From the NCBI RefSeq assembly GCF_003438495.1, contig NZ_QSSH01000012.1, forward strand, positions 4,826-62,875: 58,050 nucleotides of DNA. Reading direction: 5' to 3'. Under the pieces are notes generated by a model. It did not search any database. It saw only the letters and a list, made by a program, of their open reading frames with translations, and had not been told where the DNA came from. Below, piece by piece: positions 18,834-28,780 of this stretch (positions are counted from its first letter, which is position 1; every line of letters starts with the position of its first letter). This DNA is from Collinsella sp. TF05-9AC. GTDB lineage: Bacteria; Actinomycetota; Coriobacteriia; Coriobacteriales; Coriobacteriaceae. Both the position numbers and the translations under genes were made by a program.

Positions 18834-19616
18834 CTAGCGACCTCCGGCCAGCACCAGATCCTGCAGCGCAGAGTAGACCTCAACGCGGCGAGGATCGTCC
18901 TGCTTGTCGATGAGCAGCGCCATGGCACCGCGGATATCGCCCTTGGGCGCGCCCTCGAGCGTATCCATAAACTCGTTGGCCAGGTCGCGGCCGTAACGGT
19001 AGCCGCTCATGGCGCGAGCCTCGCGCTCGATGGCAACGCGCAGCTTGTACGGCACGCCGGGGTGCAGGATATCGGCCTGCTCGCCGGCAGCCTCCACCGT
19101 GGTCTCGGCATGGAGCTTTTGGTCCAACAGGCCAAGTGCCATGGCAAAGCCGTAGACGGTCTGCGCGGGGCTGGGCGGGCAGCCGGGGATGTAGACATCG
19201 ACCGGCAGAATCTTATCCGTGCCGCCCCAGACGCAGTAGTTGTCGTAGAAGATGCCGCCGGTGCAGCCGCACGCGCCATAGGACACCACGATCTTGGGAT
19301 CGGGTGCGGCCTCAAACGCGCGCAGGGCCGGCATGCGCATGGCACGCGTCACGGCGCCGGTGTACAGCAGCACATCGGCGTGACGGGGCGAGGGCACGAC
19401 CTTGATGCCAAAGCGCTCGACGTCAAAGACGGGCGTGATGGAACCGAAGATCTCGATCTCGCAGCCGTTGCAGCCGCCGCAGTCGACACGGTAGACGTAC
19501 ACCGAGCGCTTGATCTTCTTAAGAAGGGTCGCCTTGGCCTTCTCGATGCTCTCGTCGAGCTCGATCTTGGTCGGGCGGTACTGAAGCCGCTCGGGCAAAA
19601 GCGTGGGTTCGGCCAT
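18834..19616 (-). CDS. hyfI: NiFe hydrogenase small subunit HyfI/HycG (NuoB-like)
   Basis: Carries the proximal [4Fe-4S] cluster next to the NiFe site. Ligand cysteines are visible in DCGGCNGCEIEI, SYGACGCTGG and IPGCPPSP. 260 aa, soluble, attached to the membrane arm. It directly abuts hycH and follows hyfH. Confidence 0.94.
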   Translation of the reverse strand: MAEPTLLPERLQYRPTKIELDESIEKAKATLLKKIKRSVYVYRVDCGGCNGCEIEIFGSITPVFDVERFGIKVVPSPRHADVLLYTGAVTRAMRMPALRAFEAAPDPKIVVSYGACGCTGGIFYDNYCVWGGTDKILPVDVYIPGCPPSPAQTVYGFAMALGLLDQKLHAETTVEAAGEQADILHPGVPYKLRVAIEREARAMSGYRYGRDLANEFMDTLEGAPKGDIRGAMALLIDKQDDPRRVEVYSALQDLVLAGGR

Positions 19617-19618
19617 GG

Positions 19619-20335
19619 TTACTCCTCCTTCGTTTCAAAATCCATGATGATGCCCTCGACCGGCGCCGGACCGGCGGGAATCTCGGGCGCATCGGGGTTG
19701 AGCTCGCGGTCGATATACTCCGGGTTCACACCGTGGCCGCCCAGATACTCCATGCCGGGGCCCTGGGGCTCACCGGACGCAAGCGTCTCGTTGGCAGCCA
19801 TGCCGTGCGCGTTGCCGGTCTTTACGGCCGAGGCGGCGCGCAGGGCGTCGAGCTCGCGCTTACACTCCTGGCACATACCGACGGTACGGGCAGCCTGGAT
19901 GGCCTCCATGCCGCCGGCCTTTTGCAGCAGGCGCTTAGCGTAGTCAATCTCCTTGTGCGGGGCGAACGGCTTGCCGCAGCGCGAGCAGTGCTCGAGCGTG
20001 TAGACGCTCTTGCTGGTGAGGTCGTCCTTGCTCATGACGGCCAGCTCAAACTCCTCGGTGAGCTTGATGGCCTCCATGGGGCAGGCTTCCTCGCAGCGGC
20101 CGCAAAAGATGCAGCGACCGTAGTCGATCGACCAGGTGATGGTATCGGCCGCAAGGTCGGTGTCCATGCGAATGGCATCGGCCGGGCACGCCACGCCGCA
20201 GGCTCCACAGGCGATGCAGAGCTCGGCATTGTGCTCGGGCTTGCCGCGCATGTCCTTGTTGGTGGGAAACGGCGCAAACGGGTACTTGACCGTCGCGTCG
20301 CCGGCCTTGGCGTTAACCTTCCAAAGCTTCAGCAT
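19619..20335 (-). CDS. hyfH: hydrogenase ferredoxin-like subunit HyfH/HycF (NuoI-like)
   Basis: Electron-transfer subunit with two [4Fe-4S] motifs, CIACGACGVACP and CIFCGRCEEACP, near residues 40 and 76. The C-terminal half holds two further CxxC pairs (HCSRCGKPF and MCQECKRE), as in E. coli HycF. The ATG at 20335 lies one base after the hyfG stop. 238 aa. Confidence 0.93.
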   Translation of the reverse strand: MLKLWKVNAKAGDATVKYPFAPFPTNKDMRGKPEHNAELCIACGACGVACPADAIRMDTDLAADTITWSIDYGRCIFCGRCEEACPMEAIKLTEEFELAVMSKDDLTSKSVYTLEHCSRCGKPFAPHKEIDYAKRLLQKAGGMEAIQAARTVGMCQECKRELDALRAASAVKTGNAHGMAANETLASGEPQGPGMEYLGGHGVNPEYIDRELNPDAPEIPAGPAPVEGIIMDFETKEE

Positions 20336-20336
20336 A

Positions 20337-22109
20337 TTAGAGCGCCTCCTCATCGAGCGGAGCGGCCATGGTGCCCTCGCCCGCAAGCGGCGACTTGTCG
20401 CGCCAGACGTTCTCGAACTGCTCCTTGTCGAGCACGTGGTCGCGCTTGGCGGCGACATCGGTCACCGTCACGCGGTCGGTGCAGGAGTAGCACGGGTCGA
20501 GCGAGCCGACGATCAGCGCCGCGTCGCCCACGGTGTTGCCGCGGAACATGTAGCGCAGGACCGGCCAGTTGCTGTACGTGGCCGCCTTGGCGCGCCAGCG
20601 GTAGCACTTCTGGTTGTTGCCGAGCATGGCCCAGTGCACGTCCTCGCCGCGCGGAGCCTCGGTGGCGCCGATGGCGTACTTGTGCGGGGTGTACTCCCAA
20701 TCCGTGGTAAGGATGGGGCCCGACGGGCAGTTCTCGAGCATGGTCTCGATCATGTCGATCGAATCGTAGACCTCCTGGATACGGACGGCGGTGCGGCCGA
20801 AGGCATCGCAGGTGTCTGCCGTAGCAGCATGCATCTTCTGAACGTCCGGATCGGCGTAGCCGTCGAAGGGATGGTCAAAGCGCACGTCGCGGGCATAGCC
20901 CGAGCCACGCATGAGCGGGCCGACCGGCGAGAAGTCGCGTGCAATCTTGCGGTCCAAGATGCCGATACCGCTCGTACGCTCAATAAAGTTGGGCGTGGAG
21001 AGCAAGACGTCGACGAGCTCCTGAACCTCGGAGCGCAGCTGGTGGATGGTCGTGAGCGTGGAGAGCTTCTGCTCGGCCAAAATGTCGCGACGCACGCCGC
21101 CGATCACGTTGAGGCCGTAGGTCTTGCGGTGACCGGAGAGCTTCTCGGCCAGGTCCATGGACTTCTCGCGGACGCGGAAGAACTGCTGGAAGCCGGAGTC
21201 GAAGCCCGTGTAGTGCGACGCCAGGCCAATGTTGAGCAGATGCGAGTGCAGACGCTCGACCTCAAGCATGATGGCACGGATGTACTGGGCGCGCGGCGGG
21301 ACATGGATGCCCTGGGCGCGCTCGACGGCCTCGGCATAGGCCACCGAGTGGGCGCAGCCGCAGATGCCGCAGATGCGGTCGGCGAGGAACGTCACGGCGT
21401 CATAGTTCAGGCGCGTCTCGGCGACCTTCTCCATGCCGCGGTGCACGTAGAACAGACGGTAGTCGGCGTCGACGATCGTCTCGCCCTCAACGAACAGGCG
21501 GAAGTGGCCGGGCTCGTCGGAGGTAATGTGCAACGGGCCCATGGGGACAAGAGTCGTCTCCTTGCCCTTGGTATCGGCCAAGAACTCGTAGTTTTCCATG
21601 TCACTCGCGGGAGCGGGACGGAAGCGGTAGTCCATCGAATCCTTGCGCAGCGGGTACAGGCCGCTGGGCCAATCGTCGGGCAGCACCAGGCGACGACGGT
21701 CGGGCAGACCCTCGGGAATCAAGCCGAACATGTCGCGCAGCTCGCGCTCGCCCCACACACAGGCGGGGACGAACGGTGTCACGGACGGGAACGTCATCTT
21801 GGCGGGATCGACCTCGGTGCGCACGGTCACCCAACCGGGATCCTCCCCCTCCATGGAGATGACATAGTACACGGCGTAACAGCCGCACAGGCTGCGCTCA
21901 TCGTTGCCGATGATCACGGGAATCCAGCCGTAGCGCTCGTAATACAGGTAGTGGACGGCCTCGGGCAGCTTGTCCTGCTTGACGGTGATCGTCAGCTGGT
22001 CCTCGCACTGCCACTCGACCTTCTCGATAGCGCCCGGCACTGCGGCGCGCAGGGCCTCGACGTGGCTTTCGCAACGACGAGCGTAGTCCTTCTTTTCAGG
22101 TTCTGCCAT
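20337..22109 (-). CDS. hyfG: NiFe hydrogenase large subunit HyfG/HycE (NuoC-NuoD fusion)
   Basis: Catalytic H2-evolving subunit. The N-terminal 160 residues are the NuoC-like domain and the remainder the NuoD-like domain. Nickel-site cysteines are present in RICGICGCAHS and in DPCYSCTDR near the C-terminus, so it is a true hydrogenase rather than a complex I paralogue. The segment after DPCYSC would be cut by HycI. 590 aa. Confidence 0.95.
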   Translation of the reverse strand: MAEPEKKDYARRCESHVEALRAAVPGAIEKVEWQCEDQLTITVKQDKLPEAVHYLYYERYGWIPVIIGNDERSLCGCYAVYYVISMEGEDPGWVTVRTEVDPAKMTFPSVTPFVPACVWGERELRDMFGLIPEGLPDRRRLVLPDDWPSGLYPLRKDSMDYRFRPAPASDMENYEFLADTKGKETTLVPMGPLHITSDEPGHFRLFVEGETIVDADYRLFYVHRGMEKVAETRLNYDAVTFLADRICGICGCAHSVAYAEAVERAQGIHVPPRAQYIRAIMLEVERLHSHLLNIGLASHYTGFDSGFQQFFRVREKSMDLAEKLSGHRKTYGLNVIGGVRRDILAEQKLSTLTTIHQLRSEVQELVDVLLSTPNFIERTSGIGILDRKIARDFSPVGPLMRGSGYARDVRFDHPFDGYADPDVQKMHAATADTCDAFGRTAVRIQEVYDSIDMIETMLENCPSGPILTTDWEYTPHKYAIGATEAPRGEDVHWAMLGNNQKCYRWRAKAATYSNWPVLRYMFRGNTVGDAALIVGSLDPCYSCTDRVTVTDVAAKRDHVLDKEQFENVWRDKSPLAGEGTMAAPLDEEAL

Positions 22110-22113
22110 GGTG

Positions 22114-23679
22114 CTAATTCACCTCGCTTGTCTTGGTCTGGGAACTGAACACCATGCGGTAGAGAGGAGCCTCGTGGAGCTCTTCGACGCTCTGGTTCAA
22201 AACGACGGACGTTGCATCCTCGACGCCGCTCGTGATGGCGACCGGGGTGGCGATACCGAACCACATGACCACGATCGCGAGGGCGATCTCGGGGATGATC
22301 ATGAGGGCGGACACCTCGTGGCGCTTCATGCCCTCGGGCGCCTTGCCGAAGATGGACTTGAGCGCGATGCCGGTAAGGGCAAAGTACACGCCGGTGAGGC
22401 CAATGGCCACGAGCACGACCACCCAGATGGGACCGGACTGGACGCCGGCCACGAAGGTGAGGAACTCGGAGATGAACAGGGCGAACGGCGGGAAGGCGGC
22501 GAGCGCGAGCAGGGCGATGATGGTGAGCGCTGCCGTGACGGGAGCGATCTCGACGACGCCCTTGATCTTGTTCAGGTCGCGGGTGTGGTAGATGTGCTGG
22601 ATGTTACCGGCCATGCAGAAGGCGAGCGCCTTCGTGAAACCGTGGAAGATGCAGTGCAGCAGGCAGGCGGCGATACCGAGCGGACCACCGATACCCAGGC
22701 ACAGCGCGACCACGCCGACGTTGTCGACGGAGGAGTACGCGAAGCGGCGCTTGATATCGTCCTGCTTAAAGATGCACAGGGCGGCCACCAGGATGGACAG
22801 CGTGCCCAGGATGAGCAGGAGCGTACGCGGATAGGTGTCGCCCACCGTGATGATGGACAGGGAGTAGAAGCGGATGATCACCAGCATGGCGCACTTGAGC
22901 AGCACGCCCGAGAGCAGCGCGGAGACCGGGCTCGGAGCCTGGGAGTGCGCGTCGGGCAGCCAAGTGTGCATGGGGAACAGGCCCGCCTTGGTGCCGAAGC
23001 CGATGACGATGAACGCGAACGCGAGGCGCACGAGCATCGGGTCGAACTGGTCGGCGTAGGGCATGATGGAGGTGAGGAAGGCTGCCTCATGCGCGTTGGG
23101 CATGATATCGGCGGCGTTCGCGTAGATGAGCAGCGTGCCGAACAGGCCGAAGGCCACGCCGGCGGTGCAGACCATCGCGTACTTCCAAGACGCCTCGAGC
23201 GCCTGCTTGTTCTTGTAGATGCCTACGAGGAACACGGTCGACAACGTGGTGGCCTCGACCGCCGCCCAGGTGAGGATGATGTTGTTGGACAGGCAGGCGA
23301 GCAGCATCGTGAAAACGAACAGGCTAAACAGCGCGTAGTACTGCTTGGTGCGCTCGGCCGGCATGGTCTTCTCCTCGATATCGATCTTGATATAGGAGAT
23401 GGAGTACACGCCGGTGATGAACCCGATGATGCCTACCAGAAGGACGAAGATCGACGAGAGCGAATCGAGATGGAGCCACAGACCCAAAGCGTCGATATTC
23501 TGCCCGCTCGAGAGCATGGTTCCCGCGGTGACGACCGAAAGGACGAGGGTCGCCGCGACGGAGATGGTGTTGAGCCCCGCAAAGACGCTGTAGGACGTCG
23601 TCTTGGGGAGCGCAGCCATAATCAGGGAGAACACGAGGGGACAAGCGAGCAGGGCGACCGTCAGCATTGAAACATCCAT
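22114..23679 (-). CDS. hyfF: hydrogenase-4 membrane subunit HyfF (antiporter-like)
   Basis: NuoL/M/N-type proton-translocating membrane subunit with about 14 helices, 521 aa. The conserved channel region reads KAGLFPMHTWLPDAHSQAP, and the helix NNIILTWAAVEATTL carries the acidic residue. It abuts hyfG and hyfE. Together with hyfB and hyfD this gives three antiporter-like subunits, the hydrogenase-4 layout, more than hydrogenase-3 has. Confidence 0.93.
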   Translation of the reverse strand: MDVSMLTVALLACPLVFSLIMAALPKTTSYSVFAGLNTISVAATLVLSVVTAGTMLSSGQNIDALGLWLHLDSLSSIFVLLVGIIGFITGVYSISYIKIDIEEKTMPAERTKQYYALFSLFVFTMLLACLSNNIILTWAAVEATTLSTVFLVGIYKNKQALEASWKYAMVCTAGVAFGLFGTLLIYANAADIMPNAHEAAFLTSIMPYADQFDPMLVRLAFAFIVIGFGTKAGLFPMHTWLPDAHSQAPSPVSALLSGVLLKCAMLVIIRFYSLSIITVGDTYPRTLLLILGTLSILVAALCIFKQDDIKRRFAYSSVDNVGVVALCLGIGGPLGIAACLLHCIFHGFTKALAFCMAGNIQHIYHTRDLNKIKGVVEIAPVTAALTIIALLALAAFPPFALFISEFLTFVAGVQSGPIWVVVLVAIGLTGVYFALTGIALKSIFGKAPEGMKRHEVSALMIIPEIALAIVVMWFGIATPVAITSGVEDATSVVLNQSVEELHEAPLYRMVFSSQTKTSEVN

Positions 23680-23682
23680 GGC

Positions 23683-24336
23683 CTACCCCTTCAATTCGGT
23701 CAGGTCGTGGGAGTCGAGCGACTTGGTGTCGTTCCAGATCCTCACGACGACGGCGGACATGATGATGACGGCGAAAATGGCGTCGGTGGCGATGCCGATC
23801 TCGATGATCTCGGGGGCCGTGGGCGCGAGCAGGGCGAGCGTCACGTGGCTACCGTTCTCCATAAGGCAGTACCCGAAGATTTGCTTGAGGATGTTGCGCT
23901 GGGAGATGATGCACGTGAGGCCGACGAAGAAGTGCGCGAAGCTGATGGCGAGGGCCGGAGTAGCCACCTCAGCGGTGGGCAGGCTCAGGCGCGTGACCAC
24001 CGCGAAGCAGATGGCCACCTCCAGACCGGTGAGGATGATGGTCCAGGCCGGCTTGATGGAGGAGGTCAGCGTGCTATCGGCAGGCGAACCCATCTTTTTG
24101 TAGGCACGGTTGAGAATGAACGGAACGAGGATCACCTTGGTGACGAAGGCCGACGCGGCCCACATGAGAAGCTCGGTGGCACCGGTGGTGAGGCCCAGGG
24201 TGAGCAGCACGCCCACCAGGACAACCGACTGGATCGCGTACCACTTAATGGCGGACGGGATGGTCTTCGAGACGACCACCATGGTGGAGGTCACGATCAG
24301 AAGACCGCCCAGGATATTGACTAACGAATAACCCAT
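23683..24336 (-). CDS. hyfE: hydrogenase-4 membrane subunit HyfE
   Basis: Small hydrophobic protein, 217 aa, related in its N-terminal part to NuoK. It has about six to seven membrane helices with MGYSLVNILGGLLIV at the start. HyfE is diagnostic for hydrogenase-4 rather than hydrogenase-3. Gap to hyfD is ten bases. Confidence 0.9.
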   Translation of the reverse strand: MGYSLVNILGGLLIVTSTMVVVSKTIPSAIKWYAIQSVVLVGVLLTLGLTTGATELLMWAASAFVTKVILVPFILNRAYKKMGSPADSTLTSSIKPAWTIILTGLEVAICFAVVTRLSLPTAEVATPALAISFAHFFVGLTCIISQRNILKQIFGYCLMENGSHVTLALLAPTAPEIIEIGIATDAIFAVIIMSAVVVRIWNDTKSLDSHDLTELKG

Positions 24337-24346
24337 GTCCTACCTC

Positions 24347-25804
24347 CTAACCCATCCAACTAGAGGACAGAGGACCGGCGACGACGACCATGATCATAAG
24401 GACGACGAACACGAACGCCATGGCGCGCGGAAGGGGCTGGCCGGCGGCCACGGTCTCGCTCGGCTCACCGGGCAGGACCTTACCCATCCAACGCAGGAAC
24501 CATGCGAAGGTGGCGACGGTCTCGACGACCATGACGCACACGAGGACGAAGATGACCGTGTTGGAAGCACCAACCGCGAAGCCACCGGAAATAATCTGGA
24601 ACTTGGAGAAGAACGTGCTCATGGGGGGCACGCCGGCGATAGCGGTCGCGGCGACCGCGAAGCCCACGCCCGTGACCGGGTACTTCTTCATGAGGCCCTG
24701 GATCTTGGGCAGCATACGGGTTCCCAGCGTGAAGCTGAGAGAGCCAGCGATGAGGAAGAGCAGGGTCTTGGTGAACGCGTGGTTGAAGATGTGCTCGACG
24801 GCGCCGTTAAACGCCATCTGGCTTCCGAACACGGAGAGGCCCAGGCCAAAGAACACGTAGGCGAGCTGCGCGATCGTCGAGAAGGCGAGCAGGCGCTTCA
24901 TATCCTTCTGGGGCAGGTACATGAGGAAGCCGAAGAGCATGGTCACGACGGCGTCGATGATGGCGACCCAACCGACGATCTCGGGGATATCGCCGGCGCT
25001 CGCAAGAGCGCGGGCGAACACGCACACGCCGACCTTAACCATGGACGCGCCATGAAGGTAGGCGGAAACGGGCGTGGGGGCCTCCATTGCGGAGGGCAGC
25101 CACATGTAGAGCGGGAACTGGGCGGACTTGGCCCAAGCAGCGAACAGGATGAGCAGCAGCACGACGGTCTTCATACCGGAATCGAGCTGGGAGATCGCGC
25201 TCAGCGCGAACGTGCCGGTTCCGGCGAACAGGAAGGCCGCGCCGATGTAGAGTCCCAGAGCGCCGATATGGGTGATGATGAGCGCCTTCATACCGGCCTT
25301 CTTGGCCGTGGGCGTCATGTAGTAGCTGATGAGGCCCCAGGAGCACACACCGGTGATCTCGAAGAAAACGAGCTGGCCGACGATGGTGGAGCTGTAGGCG
25401 AGACCGGCCATGGCGCCGATGAACGTGGAGAAGTACACGTAGAAGCGACGACGGGGCGCGTCGGGATGCTCCTTATTCTTATCGCTCATGTACGGGAACG
25501 AATAGATGACGACGAGCAGGCCGATAGCGACGAACGCGGGTGCGAGCAGCGTGCTCATCCGGTCGAATATGAAGCCCATGACCAAGGTCTGGCCCATACT
25601 CGCCCAGGTTACATCGACCGCGTTCATGCCGTTTCCGGCAAACGTCGCGGCCAAGCCAACGGAAGCGACCGTGGCGATGCCGCCGGCAAAGGCGCAGATC
25701 CATTTAGCGTAGGGACGCGGCAGCATGACGATGAGCAGGGAGCCCAGCATGGGGACGGCGATCGCCACCATGGCAAAGAGGGACAAGCTCGATTCGATTG
25801 ACAT
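24347..25804 (-). CDS. hyfD: hydrogenase-4 membrane subunit HyfD (antiporter-like)
   Basis: NuoL-type antiporter-like subunit, 485 aa, with the conserved AKSAQFPLYMWLPSAMEAPT channel segment and HGASMVK, which mark this family. It is the second of three such proteins in the operon. The start has GGGAG upstream. Confidence 0.92.
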   Translation of the reverse strand: MSIESSLSLFAMVAIAVPMLGSLLIVMLPRPYAKWICAFAGGIATVASVGLAATFAGNGMNAVDVTWASMGQTLVMGFIFDRMSTLLAPAFVAIGLLVVIYSFPYMSDKNKEHPDAPRRRFYVYFSTFIGAMAGLAYSSTIVGQLVFFEITGVCSWGLISYYMTPTAKKAGMKALIITHIGALGLYIGAAFLFAGTGTFALSAISQLDSGMKTVVLLLILFAAWAKSAQFPLYMWLPSAMEAPTPVSAYLHGASMVKVGVCVFARALASAGDIPEIVGWVAIIDAVVTMLFGFLMYLPQKDMKRLLAFSTIAQLAYVFFGLGLSVFGSQMAFNGAVEHIFNHAFTKTLLFLIAGSLSFTLGTRMLPKIQGLMKKYPVTGVGFAVAATAIAGVPPMSTFFSKFQIISGGFAVGASNTVIFVLVCVMVVETVATFAWFLRWMGKVLPGEPSETVAAGQPLPRAMAFVFVVLMIMVVVAGPLSSSWMG

Positions 25805-25820
25805 AGTTTCTCCCTTCTCC

Positions 25821-26744
25821 CTACACGCCTACGACGACGAAGACGAACGCGAGGACCGCGATGCCGACGACGGCCCAGGTCTGGTTACCGAGCACCTTGA
25901 AGCGCGAACGGGAAACGGAGTTCTCGAGCACGCCGCAGACGACGAAATCGACCAGGCACTTGACGAGGAAGACGACGGCGCCCACGAGAGCGGTGACGCC
26001 GATGGTCGCGGGCTCTCCCCAGGGGATGAAGATGGAGGTGAACCAAGCGACGACCACGACCTGCTTCATGCCCATGGCGAGCTTCATCATGGCCAGGGAC
26101 GGGCCGGAGAGCTCGGCGAGCGGGCCCTCCTGGAGCTCCTGCTCGGCTTCGGCCTGATCGAACGGAAGCTTGCCGAGCTCCATGTAACAGGCGGCCGCGA
26201 AGGCGACGCCGGCGAGGATAACGGCGACGACGCTCGAGACGTTGCCCGTAACGATGTGCTGACCCATGGTCGCAATGCCCGTGGAGCCGCACACGATGGC
26301 GACGGTAAACAGCGCGATGAGCATGGACGGCTCGATGAGCACGCTCATGAGGAGCTCGCGGATACCGCCGAAGCCCGCGTAGGCGTTGGAGGAATCCACG
26401 CCGGACAGCGCGAAGAAGAAGCGGGACAGCGCGAGCGCGTACATGATGGTGATGGCGTCACCAAAGACGGGCATGGGGCTCTCGAGCGTGAACATGGGCA
26501 GGCCCATGGCGAGCATGAACGACACCGCGAGGAACAGCGGCGGCATGATGCGCAGCACGAAGCTCGAGTCGGAACTCACGGACTCGGGACGCGCCATGAG
26601 CTTCGCGAGGTCCCGGTAATCCTGAAGGATGGACGGACCGCGGCGATTGTGCATCTTCGCGCGAATCACACGGGCGAGGCCGGAGAAGAAGGGCGCGACC
26701 AGCATGACCACGAGGCCCTGCGCTATCGCAAGAACGATGTTCAT
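25821..26744 (-). CDS. hyfC: hydrogenase membrane subunit HyfC (NuoH-like)
   Basis: Membrane subunit of 307 aa that links the soluble hydrogenase arm to the antiporter-like subunits. NuoH-type landmarks are RVIRAKMHNRRGPS near the N-terminus and ELPF-type segment GKLPFDQAEAEQELQEG on a cytoplasmic loop. The ATG has GGGGAGAGG upstream. Confidence 0.93.
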   Translation of the reverse strand: MNIVLAIAQGLVVMLVAPFFSGLARVIRAKMHNRRGPSILQDYRDLAKLMARPESVSSDSSFVLRIMPPLFLAVSFMLAMGLPMFTLESPMPVFGDAITIMYALALSRFFFALSGVDSSNAYAGFGGIRELLMSVLIEPSMLIALFTVAIVCGSTGIATMGQHIVTGNVSSVVAVILAGVAFAAACYMELGKLPFDQAEAEQELQEGPLAELSGPSLAMMKLAMGMKQVVVVAWFTSIFIPWGEPATIGVTALVGAVVFLVKCLVDFVVCGVLENSVSRSRFKVLGNQTWAVVGIAVLAFVFVVVGV

Positions 26745-26761
26745 AATATCCTCTCCCCTCT

Positions 26762-28780
26762 CTAGACCATGACCACGGCGAGCACGAGGAAGACCACGAG
26801 CGCCGCGACGATGTAGCAGATGTATACGGAGTAGTTGCCGCCCTCGATCTTGGAGGCGAGGCCGGCCAGCTTATCGGCACCCTCGCTCGGTGCATCGACC
26901 AGGAAGCGGTCGGGCAGGGGCTCAACGCCCTGGGCGACACCGGTGAGCTTCTGGAACACGTGCGCGATGGACCAGCAGATCTTGGTGCATACCTCGCGCA
27001 GGGTGTAGAGCGGGCCCATGAAGAGCTCTACGTCTGACGCGAAGCTCGTGGCGACGACGGGCATGTGCTCGTTGGGCTCGTAGCCGCACGCCCAAGGGTC
27101 GGTCTTCTTAGCGGGGGCCTTGGTGCCGAGGCAGGACCTCAACACGAACGCGAGGCCGGTGAGGACCACGAGCGCGATGGCGATCGCGGGGGTGGAGGTG
27201 GCGGCACCGGAAATCTCGTTCACCAGAGACACGCCCGAGGTGGCTGTGATGGCAGAGCCGGCAAGCACGCTCTGGGCGACGTCGCCCAGAACCGGGGCGA
27301 TGACGGGAGAGCCGATTCCCAGCACCACGCAGATGGCCGCGAGGAGCATCTGCGAGAACAACATCGGGGCCGGGGACTCCTTGGCGTTCGCGGCCTCCTG
27401 GGAACGAGGGCTGCTCGCGAACGAGACGCCGTAGGCCTTCACGAAGCACGTGACGGCCAGGGCACCGGTGATGGCGAGGGCGGCCGCGGAGGCGACGGCG
27501 AACACCATGACGACCGGGTCGGAGAGCGTCGAGATGTTGAACAGGGACTGGTAGGTGAACCACTCGGAAACGAAGCCGTTGAGCGGCGGGATGGCCGAGA
27601 TGGCAAGGGCACCGATGAGGAAGCAGACGGCCGTGACCGGCATGCGGCGGAACAGACCGCCCATCTTCTCCATGTTGCGCGTACCCGTGGCATAGAGCAG
27701 GGAGCCCGCGCCGAGGAACAGCTCGCCCTTGAACATGGCGTGGTTGAGCGTGTGGTAGAGGGCGGCCATGAGCGCGATCGTCGCGATGACGTCGTTGCCC
27801 AGGGCGTGCGCCGTCATGGACGCGCCGACACCGAGCAAGATGATGCCGATGTTCTCGACGGAGTGATAGGCAAGCAGGCGCTTGATGTCGTGCTCGTGGA
27901 GGGCGTAGACGACACCCAGGACCGACGAGATGGATCCGAAGACCAGGACCATGAGGCCCCACCAGAGCTGGACGCCCGAACCCGCGAGCAGGTCGAGACC
28001 GACCTTGAGGATTCCCAGGATGCCGATCTTGATCATGCCGCCGGACATGAGGGCGGACACGTTGGACGGCGCCTCGGGGTGCGCCTGGGGCAGCCAGGAG
28101 TGCAGCGGAATGATACCGGCCTTCGCGCCAAATCCGAAGAACGCGAGGACGAAGCACGCGGAGGAGACGGCGGGTCCAAAGTCATGCGTACGGAAATCAC
28201 TGAAGCTGAAGGAACCGCCCACGCCGTTGGTCATGAGCAGGAAGCTCGCCATGATGAGAACGAAGCCCACGTGCGCGATGACGAAGTAGAGCCAACCGCC
28301 CCTAATGGAGTTCTTGTTCTCCTCGATAACGACAAGGAAGTAGCTCGTAAGGGACATGAGCTCAAAGGCGACCAGGAACCAGAACACGTTGTCGGCGGTG
28401 ATGACGAGCATCATCGAGGCGACGAAGGTGTTCATAAAGAAGCCGGCGCGCCCGACCTTGCCCGGGTACTCGTCGAAGTAGGACAGACCGTAGATGAAGC
28501 CCGCAAAGGCGAGAATCGAGATGAGGACCACGATCAGGCCCGCAAGGCCGTTGAGCAAGAGCTCGAGACGGGCGAACGGGAAGAAGAAGACCGTGTTGAG
28601 GGACGAAACGTCGCCAAGCACGGCCTCGAGGCCCGCGATGAACGACAGCACGGCCGCGACGGCGCCGACAAGGCAGCCGGCGGTCTTGGCGGCGTTATCG
28701 GCCTTGATCAGCAGAACCGAGGCGAGCGCACCGATGCACGAGACGGCAAGCGATGCGATAAACAGCGTCATGCTATCCAT
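26762..28780 (-). CDS. hyfB: hydrogenase membrane subunit HyfB (NuoL-like)
   Basis: Largest antiporter-like subunit, 672 aa, with about 16 helices. It carries KAGIIPLHSWLPQAHPEAP and VENIGIILLGVGAS, typical of HyfB/HycC. It overlaps the hyfA end by eight bases. It starts the run of five membrane genes. Confidence 0.93.
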   Translation of the reverse strand: MDSMTLFIASLAVSCIGALASVLLIKADNAAKTAGCLVGAVAAVLSFIAGLEAVLGDVSSLNTVFFFPFARLELLLNGLAGLIVVLISILAFAGFIYGLSYFDEYPGKVGRAGFFMNTFVASMMLVITADNVFWFLVAFELMSLTSYFLVVIEENKNSIRGGWLYFVIAHVGFVLIMASFLLMTNGVGGSFSFSDFRTHDFGPAVSSACFVLAFFGFGAKAGIIPLHSWLPQAHPEAPSNVSALMSGGMIKIGILGILKVGLDLLAGSGVQLWWGLMVLVFGSISSVLGVVYALHEHDIKRLLAYHSVENIGIILLGVGASMTAHALGNDVIATIALMAALYHTLNHAMFKGELFLGAGSLLYATGTRNMEKMGGLFRRMPVTAVCFLIGALAISAIPPLNGFVSEWFTYQSLFNISTLSDPVVMVFAVASAAALAITGALAVTCFVKAYGVSFASSPRSQEAANAKESPAPMLFSQMLLAAICVVLGIGSPVIAPVLGDVAQSVLAGSAITATSGVSLVNEISGAATSTPAIAIALVVLTGLAFVLRSCLGTKAPAKKTDPWACGYEPNEHMPVVATSFASDVELFMGPLYTLREVCTKICWSIAHVFQKLTGVAQGVEPLPDRFLVDAPSEGADKLAGLASKIEGGNYSVYICYIVAALVVFLVLAVVMV